Positions 1 to 7,880 of a DNA stretch of 64,000 nt are shown one piece after another. The notes under the pieces are model-generated. The model made no database searches, was not told where the DNA came from, and was given only the letters and a program-made list of their open reading frames with translations. Numbering within the stretch: the first letter of the stretch is position 1; each line of letters starts with the position of its first letter. The DNA lies in NCBI RefSeq assembly GCF_902463975.1, contig NZ_CABQHJ010000003.1:1-64000 (forward strand), given 5' to 3'. The translations under genes and the position numbers were made by a program. This stretch comes from Phascolarctobacterium_A sp902463975 (GTDB taxonomy: Bacteria; Bacillota; Negativicutes; Acidaminococcales; Acidaminococcaceae).

Positions 1-97
1 ATAAAATTTTACAGGGGAAAATAAAAAAAGACTTGACTTTTGTTAGCAGGTTTTTTTGTACCCAAAACCATCAAACAAACAAAATGGAGGAACGTAT

Positions 98-313
98 ATG
101 GAATTTTTCAATCAGGCAATCGACATTCTTAAAATTCTGGTCATGGCTCTTGGCGCTGGTCTAGCGGTATGGGGCGTCATCAACCTTCTGGAAGGTTACG
201 GGTCGGACAACCCTGCGGCAAAAAGCCAGGGTATTAAGCAGCTCATGGCTGGCGGCGGTGTCGTTCTGATCGGCCTTCAGCTTATCCCTCTGCTGTCCGG
301 CCTGTTCAGCTAA
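98..313 (+). CDS. Maff2 family mobile-element membrane protein
   Basis: A 71-residue hydrophobic protein with two membrane segments (about residues 8-26 and 48-68) separated by a short polar loop. It resembles the Maff2 family found just upstream of the VirB6-like gene in Tn1549-type ICEs, where it probably belongs to the mating-pair channel; its biochemical role is unknown. The ATG at 98 is chosen because GGAGG lies at 86-90; the longer frame from 56 has no ribosome site. The stop codon directly abuts the ATG at 314, implying coupled translation. A weak TTGACT lies at 33-38, without a convincing -10. Confidence 0.8.
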   Translation: MEFFNQAIDILKILVMALGAGLAVWGVINLLEGYGSDNPAAKSQGIKQLMAGGGVVLIGLQLIPLLSGLFS

Positions 314-1210
314 ATGTCACCCGTTGTCCCTTTTTCCAGAAAAATGGACTTTATCATCGACGCAATCGTTGAATGGCTGAAAGGTCTGCTCGTCGATGGT
401 ATCATGGGGAATCTGGACGGCCTTTTCGATAACGTCAATCAAAGCGTTGGCGAGATCGCCACACAGGTAGGCACGACCCCGGCGGACTGGAACGCCGGTG
501 TCTTTTCCATGATACGACAGATCTCCGAAACTGCCATCCTGCCAATCGCCGGGGTCATCCTCACTTTTGTTATGACCTATGAACTGATACAGATGCTCAT
601 AGAACGCAACAACCTCCATGAAGTTGACACATGGATGTTTTTTAAGTGGGTGTTCAAAACCTTTGTGGCTGTGATGATCCTGACGAATACCTTCAATATC
701 GTGCTGGCGGTCTTTGATGTGAGCCAGCATGTGATCCAGCAGTCAGCGGGCATTATCCAGAACGGGACAGAAATCACGCCGGATGTGCTGGACAGTCTGC
801 GGACAGAGCTTGAGGCGATGGAGTTAGGCCCTCTGTTCGGACGCTGGCTCCAGTCCTTCCTGATCCAGCTTACCATGATTGCCTTAAACATCGTGATTTT
901 CGTCATCGTATATGGCCGTATGATTGAAATTTATTTACTCACAAGTTTAGCGCCTATCCCGTTTGCCACAGTCCCCAACAGGGAAACCGGACACATGGGG
1001 CAGAACTATTTCCGCTCCCTCTTTGCGGTGGGCTTTCAAGGTCTATTGATCTTAGTCTGTGTCGCCATCTATGCGGTGCTGATCCAGAGTATCGCCACCG
1101 ACGGCGACCCCATCGGGGCGATCTGGGGATGCGTGGGATATACGGTGTTGCTGTGTTTTACCTTATTCAAAACAGGCAGTCTTGCAAAATCCATCTTCGG
1201 CTGCCATTAA
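314..1210 (+). CDS. VirB6/TrbL-like conjugal transfer membrane protein
   Basis: A 298-residue polytopic protein with about six hydrophobic segments, an N-terminal amphipathic part and the central stretch RNNLHEVDTWMFFKWVF typical of the VirB6/TrbL-like proteins of Tn1549-type ICEs. By family it forms part of the inner-membrane channel of the type IV secretion system. The frame opens at 314, right after the upstream stop, but homologues usually begin at the sequence MDFIIDAIVEWLKG, here the ATG at 344, so the first ten residues are doubtful. Downstream, a 23-bp palindrome (1215-1237) separates it from the SpoVG-like gene. Confidence 0.8.
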   Translation: MSPVVPFSRKMDFIIDAIVEWLKGLLVDGIMGNLDGLFDNVNQSVGEIATQVGTTPADWNAGVFSMIRQISETAILPIAGVILTFVMTYELIQMLIERNNLHEVDTWMFFKWVFKTFVAVMILTNTFNIVLAVFDVSQHVIQQSAGIIQNGTEITPDVLDSLRTELEAMELGPLFGRWLQSFLIQLTMIALNIVIFVIVYGRMIEIYLLTSLAPIPFATVPNRETGHMGQNYFRSLFAVGFQGLLILVCVAIYAVLIQSIATDGDPIGAIWGCVGYTVLLCFTLFKTGSLAKSIFGCH

Positions 1211-1214
1211 GAGA

Positions 1215-1237
1215 CTTCGGGCCATGCTGACCCGAAG
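1215..1237 (+). repeat. 23-bp ICE palindrome, copy 1
   Basis: Arms CTTCGGGCC and GACCCGAAG around ATGCT. It lies just upstream of the ribosome site of the SpoVG-like gene. Confidence 0.9.
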
Positions 1238-1253
1238 CGGAAAGGAGAAATCC

Positions 1254-1676
1254 ATGCAGGAAAAAACTGCGGGCGGAACACCAGCCGCCCCTATAAAGCT
1301 GGATGTAAGCGTGCGGGTCATCGAACCTGTGAAAAATCTCATGGGCTTTGCCAGCGTGAAATTCAATGACTGTTTTGTGGTGGAAAATCTGAAAATCGTA
1401 CAGGGCAGCAAGGGCCTCTTTCTTGGGATGCCCAGCCAGCCGGACGGCAAAGGCGGCTATCGGGATATGGCCTACCCTGTCACAAAGGAGTTCCGGGAAC
1501 AGCTCAATACTGCTGTTCTGCAAGCCTATGAGGCAAAGCTGGAACAGATGGCGGAGCGCGGCTCTGTGGGGCGTGCGTCCATTAGCGACCAACTCAAAGC
1601 CGGAAAAGCGGCTGCCGAACAGGCAAAGGCAGAGCGGCCTCCGAAGGAAAAGCCCAGCCGCAGTGCAGAGCGTTGA
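1254..1676 (+). CDS. SpoVG family protein of the ICE
   Basis: A 140-residue protein whose residues 14-90 match the SpoVG fold: the start VRVIEP, the centre VKFNDCFVVENLKIVQG and the motif GLFLGMPSQ, then PVTKEFREQL. Chromosomal SpoVG proteins are small RNA/DNA-binding regulators; the ICE version carries an Ala/Lys/Glu-rich C-terminal tail and has no assigned role. ATG 1254 is preferred over the longer frame from 1182 because GGAAAGGAG precedes it and because the upstream part only translates the intergenic palindrome. It sits between the VirB6-like gene and a frameshifted gene, in the same orientation. Confidence 0.8.
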   Translation: MQEKTAGGTPAAPIKLDVSVRVIEPVKNLMGFASVKFNDCFVVENLKIVQGSKGLFLGMPSQPDGKGGYRDMAYPVTKEFREQLNTAVLQAYEAKLEQMAERGSVGRASISDQLKAGKAAAEQAKAERPPKEKPSRSAER

Positions 1677-1699
1677 CCTCGGGCCATGCTGGCACGAAG
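1677..1699 (+). repeat. 23-bp ICE palindrome, copy 2
   Basis: CCTCGGGCC / ATGCT / GGCACGAAG, in the gap before the frameshifted conserved gene. Confidence 0.85.
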
Positions 1700-1718
1700 C
1701 AGAAAGGATGCGGGAACC

Positions 1719-2338
1719 ATGCCACGCAAACGGACGGGCTATGACGCGGCCTGCTATTACGACGGAAAACTGCTGGGCCGCTGTACCAAAGCGGACAGCG
1801 ACGCCTATACCCTGTTGATGAACGCCTGCGGCGGGGAGGCCGCCCGTGTTCTTCGGGAATATGCCTATTTTTCCCCAGAACTGAAAGCCATCTTGGAAAA
1901 GGCGGCGCTCATGCAGGCGGACCGGAGCCGGACGGGCGGAATGTTCCATGCGCCGAAAAGCTCCCCGTGGGGCGAGGTGCAGAATTGTGAAACCCTCTGT
2001 CCGGGGGTGTTTCTGGTATCTACCGCCAGCCACGGCGGAACGATGGGGCAAACGAGGTAGCCGCCGTTCTCTCCCCAGCGGCCAAAAAATGCGGTTTCAA
2101 GCACAAGGGCTATATCTGCTATGAGGAGGACGCACAGGAAAGCGTAGTGCTCCGGGAGCTGCTGGACAAAAAGCTGTGGAAAATCCCTGACCGCATTAAG
2201 GACAAAGGACAGTTTGAAGAAAAACTCAATCAGTCCATCCGGCAGTATCACCCCGAATACTGGCGGGCAAGGCAGAGCGGACGAGAGGCCGCCGAAGCTG
2301 CACGCAGCACAGCCCCGGCCAAAGAGGCCGCAAGATAA
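1719..2338 (+). pseudogene. Conserved ICE protein of unknown function, frameshifted
   Basis: The reading frame starts at ATG 1719 (MPRKRTGYDAACYYDG...) and runs coherently to about 2044, then stops at 2060. The continuation of the same protein (NEVAAVLSPAAKKCGF..., then LRELLDKKLWKIPD) is in another frame up to the stop at 2338. Related ICE proteins read through the SHGG-TMV-type junction without interruption, so a single base appears to be missing near 2044-2047; adding one base after the ATG-G would restore an open frame of about 206 codons. Either a real pseudogene or an assembly error. I do not recognise a function. Confidence 0.7.
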
Positions 2339-2361
2339 CCTCGGGCCATGCTGGCCCGAAG
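2339..2361 (+). repeat. 23-bp ICE palindrome, copy 3
   Basis: CCTCGGGCC / ATGCT / GGCCCGAAG, starting at the base after the upstream stop and 6-8 nt before AAAGGAGG of prgI. Confidence 0.9.
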
Positions 2362-2382
2362 CAATAAAGGAGGTGTACCAAA

Positions 2383-2769
2383 ATGGCCTATGTGCCAGTA
2401 CCAAAAGACCTTTCCAAAATCAAGACAAAGCTGGCCTTCAATCTGACGAAGCGCCAGCTTGTTTGTTTTTCCAGCGCGGCGGCGGTGGGCCTCCCGGCTT
2501 ACCTGTTTTCCCGTGGCAGTATCGGGAACAGCGCCGCCATGTTCCTGATGATCGGCCTCATGCTCCCGTTCTTCTTTCTGGCTATGTATGAACGGGATGG
2601 CCTTCCGCTGGAAAAAGTGCTGAAAAACATCATCCGCACCCGGTTCCTCCATCCCCGGGTGCGGCCTTACAAAACCGAAAACTTCTATGCGCTGCTTAGC
2701 GCCAGAAATGAGGCGCAGCCGATTGCGAAACAACAGAAGGACCGGAAAGCGCGCAGGCAGAAAGCCTGA
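2383..2769 (+). CDS. PrgI family (VirB3-like) transfer protein
   Basis: A 128-residue protein beginning MAYVPVPKDLSKIKTK, with two adjacent membrane segments (about residues 28-45 and 49-68), as in PrgI/TcpE-like VirB3 equivalents. In conjugative systems of Gram-positive bacteria this small inner-membrane protein is encoded directly before the VirB4 ATPase and partners with it. The ribosome site AAAGGAGG is ideally placed before ATG 2383. The 3' end overlaps the start of the VirB4 gene by 47-83 nt depending on which VirB4 start is used, implying translational coupling. Confidence 0.85.
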   Translation: MAYVPVPKDLSKIKTKLAFNLTKRQLVCFSSAAAVGLPAYLFSRGSIGNSAAMFLMIGLMLPFFFLAMYERDGLPLEKVLKNIIRTRFLHPRVRPYKTENFYALLSARNEAQPIAKQQKDRKARRQKA

Positions 2770-4810
2770 AAAGCAGGGCCTTACCGGCCTGTTCACGAAA
2801 GGAAAGAACATTCCCACCACCGCCCAGCAGACCCTCCCTTACCGGGAAATGTACCGGGACGGGGTGTGCCGGGTAGCGGACCGCTATTACACCAAAACCA
2901 TTGAATACGAGGACATCAACTACCAGCTCGCACAGTCCGAAGATCAGGCGGCCATCTTTGACGGGTGGAGCGCCTGCCTCAACTACTTTGACAGCAGCCT
3001 TCCGTTCCAGCTTTCCTTCCTCAACCACCGGAGCCGCCCGGGCAGCCGGTACAGCGTGAACATCCCCATGCAGGACGATGATTACAACAGCGTCCGGTGT
3101 GAGTATGTGGAAATGCTGGAAAACCAGATCGCCAAAAGCAACAACGGCATTGTCCGCACAAAGCTCCTGACCTTCGGCGTGAAAGTGGACGACCTGCCCA
3201 CCGCCAGGGCAAGGCTGGAACGTGTAGAGGCGGACATTTGCGGGAACTTCAAAAAGCTGGGCGTCAAGTGCTGCTCCCTTTCGGGGCTGGAACGGCTGGA
3301 ACTCCTTCACGGACAGCTCCACCCCGGCAGCGGCTCCCCCTTCCGGTTTTCATGGGATATGATCCCCAAAACCGGGCTTTCCACCAAAGACTTTATCGCC
3401 CCGGACAGTTTCGATTTTCGTTTCAGCCGACTGTTCCGGGTGGGGACGACTTGGGGCGCCGCCTCCTACTTGCAGATTTTGGCCTCGGAGCTCTCGGACA
3501 AGCTGCTGGCGGAGCTTTTGGAAATGGATGCGGAAATGACCATCACTCTCCATATCCAAACCGTCGATCAGGCCGCCGTAAAATCTATCAAGGCCAAAGT
3601 CTCCGACATTGACAAGATGAAGGTGGAGGAACAAAAGAAGGCAGCTCGGTCAGGGTACGACATGGACATACTTCCACCCGACCTTGTAACGTACAGCAAC
3701 GACGCAAAGACTCTCTTGGAAGATTTACAGAGCAGGAATGAAAGAATGTTCCTGCTGACCTTCCTTGTGGTAAACATGGCCCCGACCCGCCGGGAGCTGG
3801 ACAATGACCTGTTCACGGTGTCGGGTATCGTCCAGAAATACAACTGCACCTTGAAGCGGCTGGACTTCCAGCAGGAGGACGGTTTTCTTTCCAGCCTTCC
3901 ACTGGGCCATAACGGCATTGAGATTAAGCGCGGCATGACGACCAGCTCCACGGCCATTTTCGTTCCCTTTATGACGCAGGAGCTCCGCATGGATGGCGAA
4001 GCCGTCTATTACGGGCTCAACGCACTTTCCCATAACGTCATCATGGCAAACCGGAAAAAGCTCAAAAACCCCAACGGCCTGTTCCTCGGCGTGCCGGGCT
4101 CCGGCAAATCCTTTGCCGCAAAGCGGGAGCTTGTGAACGTGTTCCTTGCCACCCGTGACCGGATCATTGTGGTTGACCCGATGGGCGAATACTCGCCCCT
4201 TATCAAGCGGCTGGGGGGACAGGTCATTGAGATCGCCCCGGACAGCCCCCACCACATCCATGAAACCAATGTGGACTTGAACCGCCGTCTGGTATGCCTT
4301 GACTTAAAAAAGCTGGGGGCCGGGCTTCGGACGATTGCCATGCTCATTATGCAGGACTTAGTAAACTCGCAGGTGTCCATGAATTTCCTGCGCGGTATCG
4401 CTACATGGTGCTACTTCGACGAATTTCATGTGCTGCTCCGTGACCGTCTGACGGCAAGCTATTGTGTGGCAATCTGGAAAATGCTGCGGAAAAAAGGGTG
4501 CGTTCCAAGTGCTTTAACGCAGAACGTGAAGGATTTTCTGGCAAGCCCGGAGATCGAGAACATCTTTGAAAACTCGGACTTCCTTGTGCTGCTCTCGCAG
4601 GCACAGGGCGACCGGCAGATTTTAGCCAAACAGCTTGGGATCAGCCCCCACCAGCTTTCCTATGTGACCCATACCAATTCCGGCGAGGGGCTGCTGTTCT
4701 TCGGGAACACCACCATCCCGTTTGTTGACCGCTTCCCGCAGAACACGGAGCTGTACGCCATTATGACCACCCGCCCGGAGGACAAAAAACAGGAAATGAA
4801 CCGGGCATAA
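2687..4810 (+). CDS. VirB4-like conjugation ATPase, apparently internally deleted
   Basis: A VirB4/TraE-type ATPase that powers type IV secretion. The N-terminal domain is complete. Walker A (GVPGSGKS) is near residue 468 and Walker B (YFDEFH) near residue 577. Only about 110 residues separate the two, whereas relatives I know have about 200. The break is at about 4250-4266, where APDSPHHI runs straight into HETNVDLNRRL; the family segment beginning NPMD and ending with NVF is missing, in frame. The protein is 707 aa versus about 800 usual. The first codons overlap prgI and lack a ribosome site, so ATG 2708 or TTG 2723 may be the real start. Probably inactive in transfer. Confidence 0.85.
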   Translation: MRCLAPEMRRSRLRNNRRTGKRAGRKPEKQGLTGLFTKGKNIPTTAQQTLPYREMYRDGVCRVADRYYTKTIEYEDINYQLAQSEDQAAIFDGWSACLNYFDSSLPFQLSFLNHRSRPGSRYSVNIPMQDDDYNSVRCEYVEMLENQIAKSNNGIVRTKLLTFGVKVDDLPTARARLERVEADICGNFKKLGVKCCSLSGLERLELLHGQLHPGSGSPFRFSWDMIPKTGLSTKDFIAPDSFDFRFSRLFRVGTTWGAASYLQILASELSDKLLAELLEMDAEMTITLHIQTVDQAAVKSIKAKVSDIDKMKVEEQKKAARSGYDMDILPPDLVTYSNDAKTLLEDLQSRNERMFLLTFLVVNMAPTRRELDNDLFTVSGIVQKYNCTLKRLDFQQEDGFLSSLPLGHNGIEIKRGMTTSSTAIFVPFMTQELRMDGEAVYYGLNALSHNVIMANRKKLKNPNGLFLGVPGSGKSFAAKRELVNVFLATRDRIIVVDPMGEYSPLIKRLGGQVIEIAPDSPHHIHETNVDLNRRLVCLDLKKLGAGLRTIAMLIMQDLVNSQVSMNFLRGIATWCYFDEFHVLLRDRLTASYCVAIWKMLRKKGCVPSALTQNVKDFLASPEIENIFENSDFLVLLSQAQGDRQILAKQLGISPHQLSYVTHTNSGEGLLFFGNTTIPFVDRFPQNTELYAIMTTRPEDKKQEMNRA

Positions 4811-4814
4811 CACA

Positions 4815-4837
4815 CTTCGGGCCATGCTGGCCCGAGG
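4815..4837 (+). repeat. 23-bp ICE palindrome, copy 4
   Basis: CTTCGGGCC / ATGCT / GGCCCGAGG, between virB4 and the NlpC/P60 gene, 5 nt before the ribosome site region. Confidence 0.9.
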
Positions 4838-4858
4838 TTTGGAAAGGAGGGATACATC

Positions 4859-6763
4859 ATCGGAAAGAAACCTGACAAACGGAATTTTCAAAGGCCGGGG
4901 CCGACGGAGACGGAGGATACCGGGGGCAATCGCCCCGGACCGGCTGAACGGGAAGGGTCTTCCCCCGCACCGTCCCGATGCTTGCGGTTTGAGGACGAGG
5001 ATACCGGACAGGACAGCCCTTCGGGCCATGATGGCCCGAAGTCCAAAAGCGGCAAGTTTCAAGAGGACAGCCGGAAAAGCCGTCCCTCTGACCGCATGAG
5101 GCAGGAGGATGAAGCGGGCGGGCCGCAGGATACCGGCAAGGCACAGGAGCCGGAGGGCTCCGCCGAGAAGGCCGGGAGCAAAAAGGATAAGTACCAGAAA
5201 GCACAGGCAAAAGCGGAACACGCCGGGGAAAAGCTGGGAAAGGCTCGGGAGAAACTGGACAAGACCGAGGCAAAACGGGCAGCGAAGAAACCGCCGGGGC
5301 TTGCGAAAAAAGCTGTCCGGGGAGCCCGCACCGAAGCATGGTTTTATCTCCACAACAAAATTCACGAAGTTGAGCATGAAAATGTGGGTGTGGAAGGAGC
5401 CCATAAGTCGGAACTTGTGGCCGAGGCCGGAGCCCGGAAACTGACCCGGTATGCCAAACGCCGCTGGCGGGAACATCCGGCCCGGAAGGTGGCAAAGTGG
5501 GAACGGAAGGACATAAAAGCCCGGGCCAATGTGGATTTTCAAAAGATGGCCTCCGAGCACCCGGAACTTGCCAGCAATCCGCTTTCCCGTGTGCAGCAGA
5601 AATGGAAACTGAAACGCCGGTATTCCAAAGAAGCAAAGGCGGCTGCAAAACAGGGCGCAAAGGCCGCAAAGAAAACCGCTGCCGCTTCGGGAACTGCGAC
5701 CCGTCGGGCGGCGCAGTTTGTGACCCGTCATCCTGTGGCGGTGCTGGTCCTGCTCCTGCTGTTGCTGCTCTGTTTTCTTGTGTCGGCGGTAAGCTCCATC
5801 TTCCCCACGCTTGGCAGCGGCCTTGCCAATGCGTTATCCGGCACCTCCTACGCCTCGGAGGATACGGACCTGCTGGGGGTGGACGAGGACTACACGGCGC
5901 TGGAAAACGAGCTGGCGCAGACGGTGGCAAACATCGAAAGCACTCATCCCGGCTATGACGAGTACCGCTATTCCGTGGACGAGATCGGCCATAACCCCTA
6001 TGAGCTGGCGTCCTATTTCTCGGCAAAGTACCATGTATATTTCCGGGAACAGGTGCAGGACGAGCTGCGGGAGATTTTCGAGGCACAGTATGAGCTGACC
6101 TTGACGGAGGAAGTCGAAATACGCTACCGCACCGAAACCAGCACCGACCCGGAGACCGGGGAAACCACCACCGAGGAAGTCTCCTATGAGTATTACATCT
6201 TAAATGTGACCCTCACAAACAAAACGCTGCCTGCCGTGATCCTGCCGAGGCTTAACGAACAGCAGTGGGAAATCTACACCGTTATGCAGCAGCTCAAGGG
6301 CAACAAACCCTATCTGTGGGACGGGATTTACAACGGCGGCGAAGATACCGGCCCCAACTATGAGATACCCGGCGAGGCGCTGGATGACCCGGCTTTTGCG
6401 GCGCTCATGGAAGAAGCCACAAAGTACATCGGCTGGCCCTATGTGTGGGGCGGCTCCATCCCGTCCACCTCCTTTGACTGTTCGGGCTTTGTCTGCTGGG
6501 TGTACACGGCCAGCGGCGTCCACAACCTGCCCCGTACCACAGCGCAAGGCATTTATAACCAGTGCGCTATCATTTCCCCCTCCGAGGCAAAGCCCGGCGA
6601 CATTATCTTTTTCACGGGAACCTATGACAGCCCCGGCCCTGTGTCCCATGTGGGGATTTATGTGGGCGACGGGATGATGCTCCATTGTGGTTCGCCCATC
6701 CAATACGCAAACATCAATTCAAGCTACTGGCAGACACATTTCTATGCCTTCGGGCGTTTGTGA
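4859..6763 (+). CDS. NlpC/P60 peptidoglycan hydrolase of the transfer apparatus, probable ATC start
   Basis: A long Lys/Glu/Ala-rich cytoplasmic region leads to one membrane helix (coded around 5735-5800), an extracytoplasmic linker and a C-terminal NlpC/P60 domain with Cys (FDCSGF, codon 6479), His (SHVGIY, 6647) and a second His (LHCG, 6683). By family it opens the peptidoglycan locally for conjugation, like the VirB1-type hydrolases. The frame is open from 4811, but the only usual start codon is TTG at 4982, which has no ribosome site. A perfect AAAGGAGG at 4843-4850 instead precedes ATC codons at 4856 and 4859, followed by GKKPDKRNF. A 23-bp palindrome is embedded in the coding region at 5019-5041. 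Confidence 0.8.
   Translation: MGKKPDKRNFQRPGPTETEDTGGNRPGPAEREGSSPAPSRCLRFEDEDTGQDSPSGHDGPKSKSGKFQEDSRKSRPSDRMRQEDEAGGPQDTGKAQEPEGSAEKAGSKKDKYQKAQAKAEHAGEKLGKAREKLDKTEAKRAAKKPPGLAKKAVRGARTEAWFYLHNKIHEVEHENVGVEGAHKSELVAEAGARKLTRYAKRRWREHPARKVAKWERKDIKARANVDFQKMASEHPELASNPLSRVQQKWKLKRRYSKEAKAAAKQGAKAAKKTAAASGTATRRAAQFVTRHPVAVLVLLLLLLLCFLVSAVSSIFPTLGSGLANALSGTSYASEDTDLLGVDEDYTALENELAQTVANIESTHPGYDEYRYSVDEIGHNPYELASYFSAKYHVYFREQVQDELREIFEAQYELTLTEEVEIRYRTETSTDPETGETTTEEVSYEYYILNVTLTNKTLPAVILPRLNEQQWEIYTVMQQLKGNKPYLWDGIYNGGEDTGPNYEIPGEALDDPAFAALMEEATKYIGWPYVWGGSIPSTSFDCSGFVCWVYTASGVHNLPRTTAQGIYNQCAIISPSEAKPGDIIFFTGTYDSPGPVSHVGIYVGDGMMLHCGSPIQYANINSSYWQTHFYAFGRL
5019..5041 (+). repeat. 23-bp ICE palindrome, copy 5 (inside a gene)
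   Basis: Perfect arms around ATGAT, inside the NlpC/P60 coding region and read in frame as PSGHDGPK. Confidence 0.9.
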
Positions 6764-6785
6764 GCCAGAGGAAAGGAGTTCTTGC

Positions 6786-7052
6786 ATGAACAAGATTGAC
6801 AAGCTCGATAAGGAACTGGAAAAAGCCCGGGAGAAGGCTGCCGAGTGGCAGGCCAAAATCCGGGAGCTGGAAAAGCAGAAACAGGAGGAAGAAAACAGCC
6901 AGATTGTGCAGGCGGTGCGCTCCCTCAAACTGACGCCCGCCCAGCTTATGGCTTTTTTGAATGACCCCAAAAACAGCCTTACCGCTTCGGGTCATACTGA
7001 CCCGAAGCCGGAGGCACCCGAAAAGGAGGACACAGCCCATGAAGAAAATTAA
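6786..7052 (+). CDS. DUF4315 family ICE protein
   Basis: An 88-residue protein with a charged N-terminal coiled coil (residues 1-40, rich in Lys/Glu with heptad leucines) and the motif LTPAQLMAFLND typical of DUF4315 proteins of Tn1549-type elements. Function unknown. AAAGGAG lies 6 nt before ATG 6786. The C-terminal tail is coded by a palindrome copy (6985-7007) giving the in-frame residues SGHTDPK. The end overlaps the start of the DUF4366 gene by 14 nt, so the two are probably translated together. Confidence 0.75.
   Translation: MNKIDKLDKELEKAREKAAEWQAKIRELEKQKQEEENSQIVQAVRSLKLTPAQLMAFLNDPKNSLTASGHTDPKPEAPEKEDTAHEEN
6985..7007 (+). repeat. 23-bp ICE palindrome, copy 6 (inside a gene)
   Basis: CTTCGGGTC / ATACT / GACCCGAAG: both arms changed together, keeping full complementarity. 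Read as SGHTDPK within the DUF4315 gene. Confidence 0.9.
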
Positions 7053-7686
7053 ATACCGCAGGCTGGCGGCGATGGCTGCCAGCCTTTTGTGTTGCCTAAT
7101 CTTTACAGTCCCGGCTTATGCACAGAGCAGCGAGCCGCAGCCGGAGACAGCCCCCTCCCCGGCAGAAACCGAAGCAGAGCCGGAAACCCAGAACCCCTTT
7201 ACCCCGGACGGGACGGGAACCGTGGTGGACAACGCCACCGACGAGGATGGAAAGGAGTTCTACACCATCACCACAGCAGAGGAGAGCGTGTTTTATCTGG
7301 TGATCGACAAACAGAAAACCAGCGAGAACGTCTATTTCCTCAATACCGTTACCACAGACGACCTTCTGCCTCTTGCTGAACAGGGTAAGGAACCGCCCAA
7401 AGAAGTGACCCCTGAGCCAGAGCCAAAGCCCACCGAACCGGTGGAGGAAGTACCGGAACCCGAGCCGGAGAAAAAGGACAGCCCCCTTCTCTCTCTGCTC
7501 CTGATCGGTGCGGTGGTGCTGGCCGGCGGTGGGATTGGTTACTATTTCAAGATTTACAAGCCGAAGCATGAGGCCCCGGATTTGGAAGATGATTACTGCG
7601 AATATGAGGACGGGGAGCTGGAGGAGATCGCAGAGGAACCCGAGGACGAAGATACCCCGCCGTGGGAGGAAGATACGGAGGAATGA
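7039..7686 (+). CDS. DUF4366 family membrane-anchored ICE protein
   Basis: A 215-residue protein with an N-terminal signal peptide (residues 1-31, ending at about AYA), an extracytoplasmic domain containing GKEFYTITT and the VFYLVIDKQ motif, a Pro/Glu-rich spacer, a membrane helix around residues 158-178, and a strongly acidic cytoplasmic tail. This layout matches DUF4366 proteins encoded next to DUF4315 in Tn1549-type ICEs; a role at the cell surface in mating is inferred only. The start at 7039 follows AAAAGGAGG and overlaps the previous gene. Confidence 0.78.
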   Translation: MKKIKYRRLAAMAASLLCCLIFTVPAYAQSSEPQPETAPSPAETEAEPETQNPFTPDGTGTVVDNATDEDGKEFYTITTAEESVFYLVIDKQKTSENVYFLNTVTTDDLLPLAEQGKEPPKEVTPEPEPKPTEPVEEVPEPEPEKKDSPLLSLLLIGAVVLAGGGIGYYFKIYKPKHEAPDLEDDYCEYEDGELEEIAEEPEDEDTPPWEEDTEE

Positions 7687-7688
7687 GA

Positions 7689-7880
7689 ATGAATTTTACA
7701 AGCAGCCCTTTTGAACGAATGATGAAGGAAGTACCGCACCCCGGCTGGGACAATGACAACCCTTGTAAGGGATGCCGTTACTACAAGGAGTGCAAAGGAA
7801 AGAAAAAACAGTGCCGGAAGAAGTTCCGGGCGCTGATTGTGGAGCCCTGCCCTTCGGGCCATCGTGGCCCGAAGTCCTGA
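7689..7880 (+). CDS. Small Cys-rich ICE protein
   Basis: A 63-residue protein with four cysteines in the pattern CxxC-x6-C-x6-C (NPCKGCRYYKEC, then KKKQC), suggesting a small metal-binding fold. I do not recognise the family. It starts at ATG 7689, two bases after the DUF4366 stop and just downstream of GGAGGA, and ends flush against the next gene. The last ten residues come from a palindrome copy (7852-7874) translated as PSGHRGPK. A longer frame from 7662 would overlap DUF4366 and has no better ribosome site. Confidence 0.6.
   Translation: MNFTSSPFERMMKEVPHPGWDNDNPCKGCRYYKECKGKKKQCRKKFRALIVEPCPSGHRGPKS
7852..7874 (+). repeat. 23-bp ICE palindrome, copy 7 (inside a gene)
   Basis: Perfect arms around ATCGT, at the 3' end of the small Cys-rich gene and read as PSGHRGPK. 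Confidence 0.9.

Noticed and set aside
4622..6086. Long minus-strand ORFs opposite virB4 and the NlpC/P60 gene
   Set aside because: Low-complexity Pro/Arg/Ala-rich translations produced by GC-rich codons of the real genes.
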